Position numbers and translations under genes: made by a program. A stretch of 17,167 nt of DNA from an uncultured Trueperaceae bacterium (GTDB lineage: Bacteria; Deinococcota; Deinococci; Deinococcales; Trueperaceae): positions 1 through 17,167 of the forward strand of contig CALCHY010000243.1 in the NCBI GenBank assembly GCA_937907415.1, written 5' to 3'. This document shows positions 7,103 through 14,668 of the stretch, in pieces. The first letter of the stretch is position 1. Every line of letters starts with the position of its first letter. The notes under the pieces are model-generated. The model saw only the letters and a list, made by a program, of their open reading frames with translations, was not told where the DNA came from and did not search any database.

Positions 7103-7933
7103 GTGGGTGAGCATGACGGCAAGACGAGCCAGATGACCGGCAATAGGCCCTTTGCAGACATGGTCACGATCGTGACCGGCGGTGGCTCAGGCATTGGCCA
7201 AGGCGTCGCACGGCGCTTCGCCGCGCTGGGTGCCACTGTCGTGATTGCCGACATCGACATGTCCGCGGCCGAAGCCGCCGCTGCAGAGGTGAGAGGTAGC
7301 GGCGTGCGGGCGACCGCATTCCACGTTGACGTAGCCAATGCTGCGTCCGTCGACGAACTAATCGCGGCCGTCGTCACTGATCATGGTCGCATCGATCATC
7401 TCGTGAACTCTGCAGGGGTGTCTGGCGGCACGTCACTCGCCGAGCTAACCGAGGCAGAATATGCGCGCGTGATGGATATCGATCTAGGTGGGGTATACCG
7501 CGTGTCGCGCGCTGCTGCACCGCACCTCGTCGCCACGGGCCAGGGTGCGATCGTCAATATCTCGTCGGTCATGGCATGGTTCTCGGCGAAGGGCTACGTC
7601 GCATACAGCGGGGCGAAGGCTGGCGTGCTTGGCATGACTCGCGCCCTAGCCCTGGACCTTGGGCCGAATGTGCGTGTCAACGCAATCTCCCCTGGTTACA
7701 TCGACACGGCCATTTGGCAGGCTCAGCTCGACGCTATGGAGCCGGCAGCAGCAGCTGCGCGCGCAGAGGAAGTTAGGGCGCGTCATCCAGTCGGCCGCCG
7801 CGGCGTGCCGGACGACGTATCCGCCACCGCCGCGTTCCTGTGCTCGCACGATGCCTCATTTATCACTGGAATCGAGATCGTGGTCGATGGCGGAATGTCC
7901 GCCAACGCCCTGGCTCTGGCTGGAGGGTACTGA
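7103..7933 (+). CDS. NAD-dependent SDR dehydrogenase (276 aa)
   Basis: This is a classical short-chain dehydrogenase/reductase. The nucleotide-binding motif TGGGSGIG is at 25-32. Acidic D50 at the end of the second strand favours NAD over NADP. NSAG (102-105), catalytic S155 and the intact Y168-x3-K172 pair are present, followed by RVNAISPGYI and a C-terminal ITGIEIVVDGGM. The tetrad Asn position holds Asp127, a tolerated variant. GTG 7103 is chosen for AGGGAG 6 bases upstream; ATG 7082 in frame would start inside the hairpin and has no ribosome site. Likely substrates are secondary alcohols of sugars, aldonates or 2-keto-3-deoxy acids, judged from neighbours only. The stop TGA overlaps the ATG of the broken SDR downstream (TGATG), so these were once coupled genes. 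Confidence 0.93.
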   Translation: MGEHDGKTSQMTGNRPFADMVTIVTGGGSGIGQGVARRFAALGATVVIADIDMSAAEAAAAEVRGSGVRATAFHVDVANAASVDELIAAVVTDHGRIDHLVNSAGVSGGTSLAELTEAEYARVMDIDLGGVYRVSRAAAPHLVATGQGAIVNISSVMAWFSAKGYVAYSGAKAGVLGMTRALALDLGPNVRVNAISPGYIDTAIWQAQLDAMEPAAAAARAEEVRARHPVGRRGVPDDVSATAAFLCSHDASFITGIEIVVDGGMSANALALAGGY

Positions 7934-8201
7934 TGATCGTGCCTGACGGTGAGACAGCCGCGTACGCCCGAAGTCATGGGTCTCCGGGTTCGGGGCCGCT
8001 AGTAGGCAAGCGCACCTTGGTGACGGGAGCGAGCCGCCCTTCGGCACTGCCATGGCCGTGGCACATGCCGCCCAGGGAGCCAGCGTTTGCATGGCCGGTC
8101 GCAGCGCGAGCGCACTTGAGGCGGTCGCCACCGACATCCGCCTTGTCGGTGGCGTCACCCACTCAGTTGTCGCGGACCTCTACACGTCAATTGGCGTAGA
8201 C
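7933..8201 (+). pseudogene. SDR dehydrogenase remnant: N-terminal part only, with a frameshift
   Basis: ATG 7933 overlaps the previous stop (TGATG) and opens a frame reading VGKRTLVTGASR, the start of an SDR nucleotide-binding motif. The codon after the Arg (8035-8037) has only two bases (8038-8039) where Gly is expected. From 8040 SDR sequence continues in another frame: FGTAMAVAHAAQGASV, then AGRSASALEAVATDIR and HSVVADL. A single-base deletion therefore broke TGASRGFG. Recognisable SDR sequence ends near 8180-8200, so the NAG, Ser/Tyr/Lys and C-terminal parts are all missing. This was a coupled gene of the operon that has decayed. A sequencing error could explain the frameshift but not the loss of the rest. 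Confidence 0.75.
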
Positions 8202-8433
8202 CACCACCGTGTACCTCAACCTCACGGTTCTTATGCTCCTCTCGAACCCTTACCTTCGCTGTGGCCATCCTCGTTGAGGCCGCCCTGAGCTTCAATTTTG
8301 TCGGCGACGCCGTTCGTGATGCCTTCGACCCACACCAGATGACCTGAGGAGCTGCACATTGGAGTCTCTGTCTTACCTTGAAGAGTTGTTCGGTCTCACT
8401 GGCAAGTCCGCAATCGTGACGGGAGCGAGCCGC
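8020..8433 (+). repeat. 18-base direct repeat shared by the broken and the intact SDR genes
   Basis: GTGACGGGAGCGAGCCGC occurs at 8020-8037 and again at 8416-8433. It encodes VTGASR in both SDR genes. It may be simple conservation of a motif in similar codon usage, or a footprint of paralogy. The frameshift in the broken copy begins directly after the repeat. Confidence 0.5.
8246..8347 (+). pseudogene. ABC permease (DppC-type) C-terminal remnant with internal deletion
   Basis: The frame ending at TGA 8345-8347 reads TLTFAVAILVEAALSF, then NFVGDAVRDAFDPHQMT. The intact permease of this window has AILAGAALNF (218-227) and LLGDGLRDALDP (272-283). The fragment thus looks like the last membrane segment joined to the C-terminal tail, with about 44 residues lost between. 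No start or earlier permease sequence is left, and the piece follows directly on the broken SDR. The ribosome site of the next gene (AGGAG) overlaps its stop, as expected if a whole permease gene once preceded that gene. The match is short (about 30 residues) but specific in pattern. Confidence 0.6.
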
Positions 8434-9135
8434 GGGCTTGGTGCTTCTATGGCCGTAGCCTTGGCGCGTGCAGGCGCGAAACTCGTGCTGGTCGGTAGGC
8501 AGGCCAACCTTGATGCCACCCACGAACGCGTTCGAGCTGTGGGTGGCGAGGCGGTGCAGGTGGTCTGCGACCAAACCACTCCAGCCGGGGTGGAGGAAGT
8601 TGTTGCGACGTGCCTGAGCAGTTGGGGCAGCGTCGACGTGCTCGTTAATAACGCCGGCACCTTCGTGCGCAAGCCAGCGCTCGAGTGGACGGCAGCAGAG
8701 TGGGACGAAGTGGTGGAGTTGAGCATGGGCACCGTGTTCGCGCTATGCCTACGGGCCGGGCGCGAGATGCTGGCGCAGGGGTCAGGCAAGATCATCAACA
8801 TCGCATCTGTACTGGCGTTCCAGGGCGGCTACACGGTGCCTGCTTACGCTGCCAGCCGCCATGGGTTGGTGGGCCTCACGCAAGCGCTTGCCAACGAGTG
8901 GGCCAGCCGCGGCGTTAACGTAAACGCAATTGCCCCCGGGTACATGGACACCGACCTACTGGCCGACCTCAAGGCCGACCCAGTCAGGGAGCGCGAGTTG
9001 CTGGTGCGCGTGCCAGCCGGACGCTGGGGCAGGGCGGACGAGATCGACGGCGCATGTCTGTTCTTAGCATCGCCAGCATCGGACTTCATGCACGGCACGA
9101 CGGTGGTAGTTGATGGAGGGTGGTTGAGCAGATGA
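8359..9135 (+). CDS. KduD-like SDR dehydrogenase with altered active site (258 aa)
   Basis: This classical SDR is closest in pattern to KduD and gluconate 5-dehydrogenases: an N-terminal FGLTGKSAIVTGASRGLG (motif 21-28), NNAG at 97-100, ANEWASRGVNVNAIAPGYM, RVPAGRWG, and the ending VVVDGGWLSR. KduD-type enzymes oxidise or reduce C4/C5 hydroxyls of 2-keto-3-deoxy sugar acids. S140 and Y153 are present at the correct 13-residue spacing, but the catalytic lysine is Arg157 (YAASR instead of YxxxK) and the tetrad Asn is Ser122. Activity may be lost or changed. TTG 8359 is the start, with AGGAG 7 bases upstream. The stop overlaps the next gene in ATGA. Its neighbours make a 2-keto-3-deoxy-acid dehydrogenase role attractive. 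Confidence 0.9.
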   Translation: MESLSYLEELFGLTGKSAIVTGASRGLGASMAVALARAGAKLVLVGRQANLDATHERVRAVGGEAVQVVCDQTTPAGVEEVVATCLSSWGSVDVLVNNAGTFVRKPALEWTAAEWDEVVELSMGTVFALCLRAGREMLAQGSGKIINIASVLAFQGGYTVPAYAASRHGLVGLTQALANEWASRGVNVNAIAPGYMDTDLLADLKADPVRERELLVRVPAGRWGRADEIDGACLFLASPASDFMHGTTVVVDGGWLSR

Positions 9136-9917
9136 GTGCAGAGCGTGACGACGACAGCGCGCAGAAATTCGCGGACGCGTTCTCGACCCCGATAGGCGCT
9201 CCGTTGGTTCCACGGTTCCCGATTCGCTTCCGCGACACTACGGTTCTTACGGTCGCGTACAGGTCGGCGCCAAGCGCGATCGCGCGGTTCTTGCCACCAC
9301 CCTTGGAGGCGGTCAGCGATATCGTGTTGCTGCACTTCTACCGCATGAGCGACCCGGACTGGTTCGGACCGCACCAGGAGTTCGCCGTACAACTCGATGC
9401 CCGGTTGAGGGCGGACGATGGGGAAGAGGTCCGCGGCGCCTACTCGTCGCTCTTAATGCTGAGCACGGACGGCGGCCTGGCTACCGGCCGCGAGGTGTAC
9501 GGTCAGCCCAAGAAACTCGGCGAACCCAAGATAGAGGTAAGGGGCGACCTGGTGGTAGGCGTGGCGGCGCGCAACGGGCTAGACGTGGCGACGGTCACGA
9601 CGCCGTTCAAGCAACAGCCGGGCGACATCGCCGAGCTGCAGGCCGTAGTGCCTTTCGCGACGAACCTCAACTACAAGGTGATTCCACACATCACTGGTGA
9701 GTCGGCCGTTCGTCAGGTCACCGCACGCATCTTGACTGATGTCGTGGTTCACGAGTGTTGGAAGGGGCCCGCCACGGTGGAGCTGAGGCCGAACGCTCAG
9801 TTCCCGCTACATCTGTTGCCCGTGAAGTCCGTTGAGGTCGGCTATCTGTGGCGCGCGGACTTCAGCCTTCCGTTCGGGAGGGTGGTCCACGACGCGCTGG
9901 CGCAAGAGCCGGAATAG
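9132..9917 (+). CDS. Acetoacetate decarboxylase family protein (261 aa)
   Basis: Member of the ADC fold family. The signature GREVYGQPKKLGEPKIEV contains K127 and K128, matching the Schiff-base lysine and its neighbour in acetoacetate decarboxylase. E121 and several Arg residues of the pocket are also present. Length fits the family. True ADC makes acetone from acetoacetate, but ADC-like proteins also do aldol/dehydration and keto-acid chemistry. With SDRs and a diketo-acid hydrolase nearby, a beta-keto-acid decarboxylase or keto-acid lyase role is possible and unproven. ATG 9132 overlaps the upstream SDR stop (ATGA), with GGAGGG about 10 bases upstream, so it is translated with that SDR. It is the last gene of this plus-strand run and ends 35 bases from the convergent SDR; I see no terminator between them. 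Confidence 0.9.
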   Translation: MSAERDDDSAQKFADAFSTPIGAPLVPRFPIRFRDTTVLTVAYRSAPSAIARFLPPPLEAVSDIVLLHFYRMSDPDWFGPHQEFAVQLDARLRADDGEEVRGAYSSLLMLSTDGGLATGREVYGQPKKLGEPKIEVRGDLVVGVAARNGLDVATVTTPFKQQPGDIAELQAVVPFATNLNYKVIPHITGESAVRQVTARILTDVVVHECWKGPATVELRPNAQFPLHLLPVKSVEVGYLWRADFSLPFGRVVHDALAQEPE

Positions 9918-9952
9918 CGTTGAAGTCGCTACCGCACCTTGTACCGGGACCG

Positions 9953-10759
9953 TCACTTGAAGACGCTGTACCCACCATCGACGTAGAGCGTCTGCCCCGT
10001 GATGTAATCCGCGGCGTCTGACGCGAGGAAAATCGCGGCGTCGGCGATGCTACGCGACTGGGCAAGGCGACCAATCGGGATCTTGGCGACGATGGCATCC
10101 CGGTCGATGTGGCCCTGCTCGAAGGCGTATCGGACTAAGTCGGTCTCGACGTAACCAGGCCCGATTGCGTTGACCCGTACACCACGATCTGCCCATTCGG
10201 TCGCTAGGCCGCGCGTAAGCGCTGTTACCCCTGCTTTGCTCACCACGTATGGCAAGCGGCGCGGCATTCCAAAGCGAGCAGCTATGGAGGCGATGTTGAT
10301 GATGGTGCCGCGGCCTTGTGCCAGCATCACGGTGCCAGCTTCGCGGCTGCAGTAAAAGGCACCTGTAAGGTCGATCGCCAGAACGCGTTGCCAGTCGGCG
10401 TCGCTCAGGTCTTCTGCCGCGCAGTTGAACTGCACACCTGCGTTGTTCACGAGGATGTCGATGCTGCCCCAGCGCTCTCCTACCTGCTCGACCCAAGTAC
10501 GAACCTGAGTACTATCGCTAACGTCGACGCTGGCCGCGTGGAGTTCCGCTTGCGTTAGGCCTGGCTGATCAGCCAACTCCGTTACTGCGGCGCTAGCCGC
10601 CGCGCCGTCCACGTCGGCAAGGGAGACTTTGGCGCCAGCATGAGCCATGGCCGTTGCGATCGCCAGGCCTATGCCGCGCGCGGCGCCTGTAATGAGCGCT
10701 ACTCGTCCTCTTAGGCCGTCAGGGCCCTGGTTGCCTCTGGGTTGCGTACCGCCGCTCAC
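9953..10759 (-). CDS. SDR family dehydrogenase (268 aa)
   Basis: Classical SDR with a complete active site: TGAARGIG (24-31), an acidic residue after the second strand (LADVD, favouring NAD), NNAG (105-108), S148 and Y161-x3-K165, then RVNAIGPGYVETDL and the ending TLYVDGGYSVFK. GTG 10759 overlaps the TGA of the upstream enolase-superfamily gene (GTGA), so the pair is translationally coupled; a further upstream start would lie inside that gene. Pairing with an acid-sugar dehydratase suggests it acts on the same substrate series, either forming the acid or oxidising the 2-keto-3-deoxy product. It resembles 2-keto-3-deoxy-acid and galactose/fucose-type dehydrogenases only at family level. Confidence 0.93.
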   Translation of the reverse strand: MSGGTQPRGNQGPDGLRGRVALITGAARGIGLAIATAMAHAGAKVSLADVDGAAASAAVTELADQPGLTQAELHAASVDVSDSTQVRTWVEQVGERWGSIDILVNNAGVQFNCAAEDLSDADWQRVLAIDLTGAFYCSREAGTVMLAQGRGTIINIASIAARFGMPRRLPYVVSKAGVTALTRGLATEWADRGVRVNAIGPGYVETDLVRYAFEQGHIDRDAIVAKIPIGRLAQSRSIADAAIFLASDAADYITGQTLYVDGGYSVFK

Positions 10760-11862
10760 GCCACCACCGCCTTCTCGATGGCGTCCAGGTCCCACTCGAT
10801 CGCGAGCCCTGGCCCGTCCGGCACGTCGGCGTAACCCCCGCGTTGAGAAACGGGGTTGTGGAGTAGTTCATGGAAGTTCATGATGCCTGCTTCCGGCGCA
10901 ATCAACTCGACGCCTTTGCATTCTGGGAATGTCGCTGCCAGGTGGATGTGTACCTCGGGGAACCAGTGGGGGAACAGGTCAACGCGGTGTGCAAGCCCCA
11001 GCCCGGCCACCTTCAGCCATTCGGAGACGCCACCGACGAGCGTGGCGTCATGGCGCAGAACGTCGAGGGTGCGAGGCTGCATGAGTTCGGCGAAAGCCCA
11101 GCGACCCGACTCGTCTTCGCCCAGAGCTACGGGCAAGTCACAACGTTCATAGAACTCGCGGAGTGACGGGAGGTCGTCCATAAGGAACGGCTCTTCGAGG
11201 AAGGCTGGCCTGAACGGAGCGAGGGCTTCCGCCCACCGCAACCCTTCTTTAGCGTCGTGGAGGGAGCCGTTGAAGTCCACCATGAGCGCTGTGACCTCAC
11301 CAAGGGCGGTTCGTGCGGCAGCAACGCGCTCTATGTCGGCTGCCAGGCTGAGCCCGCCGACGTTGAGCTTTGCGCCCTGGAAGCCAGCGTCAGCGTATTG
11401 AGCGAACTCCTCAACGACGGCGCTTGGTTCAGTACCTGGACCGTAGTAACCGCCTGCGACGAACGCTGGCACCGGAGTACTCGAGCCCCCGAGCATGCTC
11501 CATAAGGGAGCCCCGATGGCTTTGCCCTTGAGATCCCACAGGGCAAGGTCAACGGCGCTGATGGCCCGCATCAGCAGTCCCTTCCTGCCCAGGTAGCGCG
11601 TGCCGAGGTACATGTCACGCCAACGCGTGTGAATCTCGCCCGACTCGCGCCCCTCGAGCAGTGGGCGAAGCGTTCGGTTGATTGTCTCTGCAACAAGACC
11701 GCCGCGCGTGAAGCCGAAACCGTACCCGCAGAGGCCAGGAGCTTTGCGGGCCCGCACCTCAACGAACACGAACTCGCGCTCCTTTATGACGAGGTTGCTG
11801 GTGCGCACGGGGCGCTCGAGCTGTAGCCGAAGCGTATGTGCGACGACGCTCTCGATAGTCAA
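10756..11862 (-). CDS. Enolase-superfamily enzyme, mandelate-racemase subgroup (368 aa)
   Basis: This would be a magnesium-dependent enzyme that abstracts the proton next to a carboxylate, typically a sugar-acid dehydratase or racemase. The N-terminal capping domain (1-125) ends ISAVDLALWDLKGK. Barrel metal ligands are D196 (MVDFN), E224 (FLEEP) and E249 (ALGED). The His-Asp dyad is H299 (FPHWFPE) and D272 (RHDATLVGG), as in mandelate racemase. The KxK motif of the second barrel strand reads K165-L-N167, so the second lysine is Asn. TTG 11862 is the start, supported by GGGAGG 6 bases upstream. Its substrate is likely an acid sugar, but sequence alone cannot name it. It is the first gene of a two-gene minus-strand operon and is divergent from the aminotransferase gene. 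Confidence 0.92.
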   Translation of the reverse strand: MTIESVVAHTLRLQLERPVRTSNLVIKEREFVFVEVRARKAPGLCGYGFGFTRGGLVAETINRTLRPLLEGRESGEIHTRWRDMYLGTRYLGRKGLLMRAISAVDLALWDLKGKAIGAPLWSMLGGSSTPVPAFVAGGYYGPGTEPSAVVEEFAQYADAGFQGAKLNVGGLSLAADIERVAAARTALGEVTALMVDFNGSLHDAKEGLRWAEALAPFRPAFLEEPFLMDDLPSLREFYERCDLPVALGEDESGRWAFAELMQPRTLDVLRHDATLVGGVSEWLKVAGLGLAHRVDLFPHWFPEVHIHLAATFPECKGVELIAPEAGIMNFHELLHNPVSQRGGYADVPDGPGLAIEWDLDAIEKAVVA

Positions 11863-11876
11863 CGTCTGCCTCCCGT

Positions 11877-11909
11877 GGCGCGCGCCGGGTATCGGAGCGC
11901 GCGCCGATA
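11877..11909 (-). promoter_or_regulatory. Competing hairpins directly upstream of the enolase-family ribosome site
   Basis: A perfect 9-base GC inverted repeat (11877-11885 with 11897-11905) lies 2 bases from the GGGAGG ribosome site (11874-11869). A second inverted repeat, TATCGG 11890-11895 with CCGATA 11904-11909, uses the loop and arm of the first, so both cannot form together. Translation control is possible. The first stem is much the more stable. Confidence 0.4.
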
Positions 11910-11927
11910 GCTGGCACCCCTGCGTGC

Positions 11928-11980
11928 GATATAGGATAAATTATACGATGTGATTCACCGTAAGGCCGCCGGTTGACCGG
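11928..11980. promoter_or_regulatory. Divergent promoter region with possible GntR-type operator
   Basis: An A/T-rich island (11928-11946) holds TATAAT on the minus strand (11945-11940), about 80 bases before the TTG start of the enolase-family gene; the -35 is poor. Upstream of it is the 12-base inverted repeat CCGGTTGACCGG (11969-11980), whose GT..AC core matches the layout of GntR-family operators. CGATATA and TATACG flank the island as an imperfect inverted repeat. No plus-strand promoter could be fixed. Whether the GntR regulator at 1516-2196 binds here is inference. Confidence 0.4.
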
Positions 11981-12078
11981 ACGGATTTGACTCCAAGCGC
12001 GCTAGGCGAGTCAGCGAGCTCGAGTCGGGCCATGTGAGAAAAGGCGCGGAAGTAGCAGCCCGCGACGCGGAGGCGATG

Positions 12079-13452
12079 ATGCAGAAGACGCAGAGTACCC
12101 ACGCTTCGAACCCCAACTCTCCGGGTGCTTCCCTTGCGGCCGCCACCCAGCGGATTTGGGAACGCAACCAGCGTTACATCCCCGGAGGGCTCTTCTCGCT
12201 GAATCGCCACATCGAACCCGTTCGAGTATTCGAGCGGGGTAAGGGCGCATACCTCTGGGACATCGAAGGCAACCGCTTCATCGACTATCACGCCGCCTTC
12301 GCTCCGTACTTCCTCGGCCACGGCGACCCTGAGGTGGACGGTGCCGTCATTGACGTGATTAAGAGCGGCGCCTCGCTATTCGGGGCGGGCACGACTGCCT
12401 GGGAGGGAGAGCTCGCCGAACTGATCGTCGAAAGCGTTCCGACGCTCGACCAGGTCCAGGTGACTAACACGGGCTCGGAGGCGACGTCCTATGCCATTCG
12501 CCTGGCGCGCGCCCACACCGGCCGCGACGGCGTGCTACTCGTCCAAGGCGGCTACAACGGCTGGGAGGATGACGTTGCGTTCAACCTCATGGACCCAGCC
12601 GAAGCCCAGACCACGCGGGACGACGGCCGCGGTCTGAACCTGCGGCCACTAAGCACAGGTATTCCGGCGACAGTCAAAGCGAATACTTACGTCATTCAGT
12701 TCAACGACCTTGCAGCTGCCGAGCAGGTCCTGCGCGACGGCGATATCGCCGTTCTCATCCTCGAGCCGATCTTGCAGAACGTTGGAATCGTCAAACCAGA
12801 ACCTGGTTACCTCGAGGGCCTGCGCGAACTGTGCGACCGCTACGGCACGGTGCTTGTCTTCGACGAGGTCAAGACCGGCTTCCGGCACGCTCTAGGTGGC
12901 TACCAGAGCCTGTGCGGCGTGCGCCCGGACCTATCGACGTTCGGCAAGGCCATCGCCAATGGCTATCCGCTAGGCGTCATTGGGGGCAAGCGTGAGGTCA
13001 TGGCGCACGCTGCCGACCCTGACCCAAAGAAGCGCGTCCTGATCGCAGGTACTTACAACGGACACCCCGTCCCCGTGGCTGCGGCCATAGCTACCCTCCG
13101 AAAGCTGCGTGGCCGCACGGACGAGATTTACGGCCACACCGACGCCTTGGGTGCCCAGATGGAGGAGGGCCTGCAGCGCATCTTTGCCGGAGCCTCTTAC
13201 CCTGTCACGATTGTGAGGCAGCGCTCTGCTTTCGTCGTCTATTTCATGGACCATGCGCCAAAGGACTGGCTCGACATCGCCCGCCACCACGACATGGAGC
13301 GCGACAAGGCGTACCGCAACCGTCTCATCGAGAACGGCGTCTTCCACTTCCCCACGCCTACCAAGCAAGGCAGCATCTCTTTCGCCCACACCGCAGCCGA
13401 CATCAGCAAGACGCTCGAGGTAACCGAGCGCATCGTTGGGGAGATGGGATGA
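12079..13452 (+). CDS. Class III aminotransferase, glutamate-1-semialdehyde aminomutase-like (457 aa)
   Basis: This is a PLP-dependent fold-type I enzyme of the group containing HemL. It shows the early YIPGGLFS motif, a GKGAYLWDIEGNRFIDY block, TNTGSEATSYAIRLAR for phosphate binding, ILEPI, VFDEVKTGFR with the PLP Asp, and FGKAIANGYPLG with K290 as Schiff-base lysine. It is longer than HemL at the N-terminus. ATG 12079 is chosen because GGAGG (12069-12073) sits 5 bases upstream; an in-frame GTG at 12034 has no site. HemL-like paralogues in catabolic clusters usually transaminate other amino substrates, and the location among sugar-acid enzymes argues against a haem role. It is likely the first gene of the plus-strand operon reaching to 16927. 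Confidence 0.92.
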   Translation: MQKTQSTHASNPNSPGASLAAATQRIWERNQRYIPGGLFSLNRHIEPVRVFERGKGAYLWDIEGNRFIDYHAAFAPYFLGHGDPEVDGAVIDVIKSGASLFGAGTTAWEGELAELIVESVPTLDQVQVTNTGSEATSYAIRLARAHTGRDGVLLVQGGYNGWEDDVAFNLMDPAEAQTTRDDGRGLNLRPLSTGIPATVKANTYVIQFNDLAAAEQVLRDGDIAVLILEPILQNVGIVKPEPGYLEGLRELCDRYGTVLVFDEVKTGFRHALGGYQSLCGVRPDLSTFGKAIANGYPLGVIGGKREVMAHAADPDPKKRVLIAGTYNGHPVPVAAAIATLRKLRGRTDEIYGHTDALGAQMEEGLQRIFAGASYPVTIVRQRSAFVVYFMDHAPKDWLDIARHHDMERDKAYRNRLIENGVFHFPTPTKQGSISFAHTAADISKTLEVTERIVGEMG

Positions 13453-13477
13453 GCGCGCGACTCGCAAGGGGCGCTGA

Positions 13478-14656
13478 ATGAAGATCACGGCCATTGAGAC
13501 GTTCGTGTGCAACGCGCGCATGCGTAACTGGGTGTTCGTCAAGGTAATCACGGACCAGGACGGCCTTTACGGTTGGGGCGAGGCCACTCTCGAGTGGCAC
13601 ACGCGCTCGGTCGTTGGCGCAGTCGAAGACCTCTCGCAACTACTTATCGGCGAGGACCCGACCCGCGTCGAGTACCTGTGGCAGATGATGTACCGCCAAC
13701 ATTTCTGGCACGGCAACGGCATCGTACGCTCGACCGCCATCGCCGGAATCGACTTGGCGCTCTGGGACATAGCAGGCAAAGTTGCTGGCGTGCCATGCTC
13801 GCAGCTCTGGGGAGGGCCAGTACGCGACTACATCCGCACCTACTCGCACCTGGGCGGCGGCCGCATGGAAGACTTCTACGGGACTCGCCCTGACGACGCC
13901 GAACGCTTCGCTGATTTGGCCCGCGCGGCGGTTGCCGACGGTTTCACTGCCTTCAAGGCCATGGCCGTACCCGAGACTATGCCGCTTGAAGGCCTAAAGC
14001 CCATCCGCTACGCCGAGGCCAACGTTTCGGCTATGCGCGAGGCGGTTGGTGACGACATCGACATTATGGTCGATTGCCACGCACGCCCATCCCCTGCCAT
14101 GGGCATGAAGTTCGGTCAAGCGCTCGAGCCTTATGGCCTCTACTTCTTCGAGGAGCCGTGCTGGCCGGAGGCCTTGCAGGGCTTGGCCGACATTCGGGCA
14201 TCGCTCACGACGCCGGTAGCCACGGGCGAACGTCTAACTTACTTAGCCGCCTTTCGCGACTTGTTCGCTGCACAAGGGTGCGACGTTGTTCAGTTCGACA
14301 TCACGCACTGTGGTGGGTTCAGCGAGGCGCGACGCATCGCCGCCCTAGCCGAGGCCTACCGGATTGCCCTTGCGCCGCACAATCCGCAGGGGCCCGTCAG
14401 CACGGCCGCGTCCCTCGAGTTCGGGTTCTCGCAACCCAGTTACGTCATCTGTGAAACCGTCCATGGCGACGTCCCTTGGCGTGCAGACGTTGTCCAGGAA
14501 GGGTTCACGGTTGAGAAGGAGGGTCGCATCGTGCGACCCAACCGCAAGCCTGGGCTCGGCGTAGAGCTGAACGAGGCCGAGATCGCGAAGCACCCGTTCG
14601 AGCAGGAGATCCTGCAGCGGTCGTTCAACGCCGACGGCAGCGTCGGGGATTGGTGA
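13478..14656 (+). CDS. Enolase-superfamily acid-sugar dehydratase, D-galactonate-dehydratase-like (392 aa)
   Basis: It matches the pattern of D-galactonate dehydratase (GalD/DgoD), which turns an aldonate into a 2-keto-3-deoxy acid with magnesium. Metal ligands are D199 (MVDCHAR), E225 or E226 (FFEEP) and E251 (ATGER). H201 two residues after the first ligand is the GalD-type acid. The base dyad is H301 (APHNPQGP) and D274 (FDITHCGG). The capping domain ends [11 protein letters not shown]. Length is close to DgoD. ATG 13478 lies 25 bases after the aminotransferase stop, with a modest AAGGGG site. The true substrate may differ in stereochemistry, as this family varies. It is the second member of the superfamily in the window and comes from a different subgroup than the minus-strand one. 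Confidence 0.93.
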   Translation: MKITAIETFVCNARMRNWVFVKVITDQDGLYGWGEATLEWHTRSVVGAVEDLSQLLIGEDPTRVEYLWQMMYRQHFWHGNGIVRSTAIAGIDLALWDIAGKVAGVPCSQLWGGPVRDYIRTYSHLGGGRMEDFYGTRPDDAERFADLARAAVADGFTAFKAMAVPETMPLEGLKPIRYAEANVSAMREAVGDDIDIMVDCHARPSPAMGMKFGQALEPYGLYFFEEPCWPEALQGLADIRASLTTPVATGERLTYLAAFRDLFAAQGCDVVQFDITHCGGFSEARRIAALAEAYRIALAPHNPQGPVSTAASLEFGFSQPSYVICETVHGDVPWRADVVQEGFTVEKEGRIVRPNRKPGLGVELNEAEIAKHPFEQEILQRSFNADGSVGDW

Positions 14657-14668
14657 GGCAGTCAACAC

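Noticed and set aside
12032..12037. Start-stop ATGTGA overlapping GTG 12034 before the HemL-like gene
   Set aside because: It resembles the GTGA mini-ORFs, but ATG 12079 has a good ribosome site and the family-like sequence starts after it.
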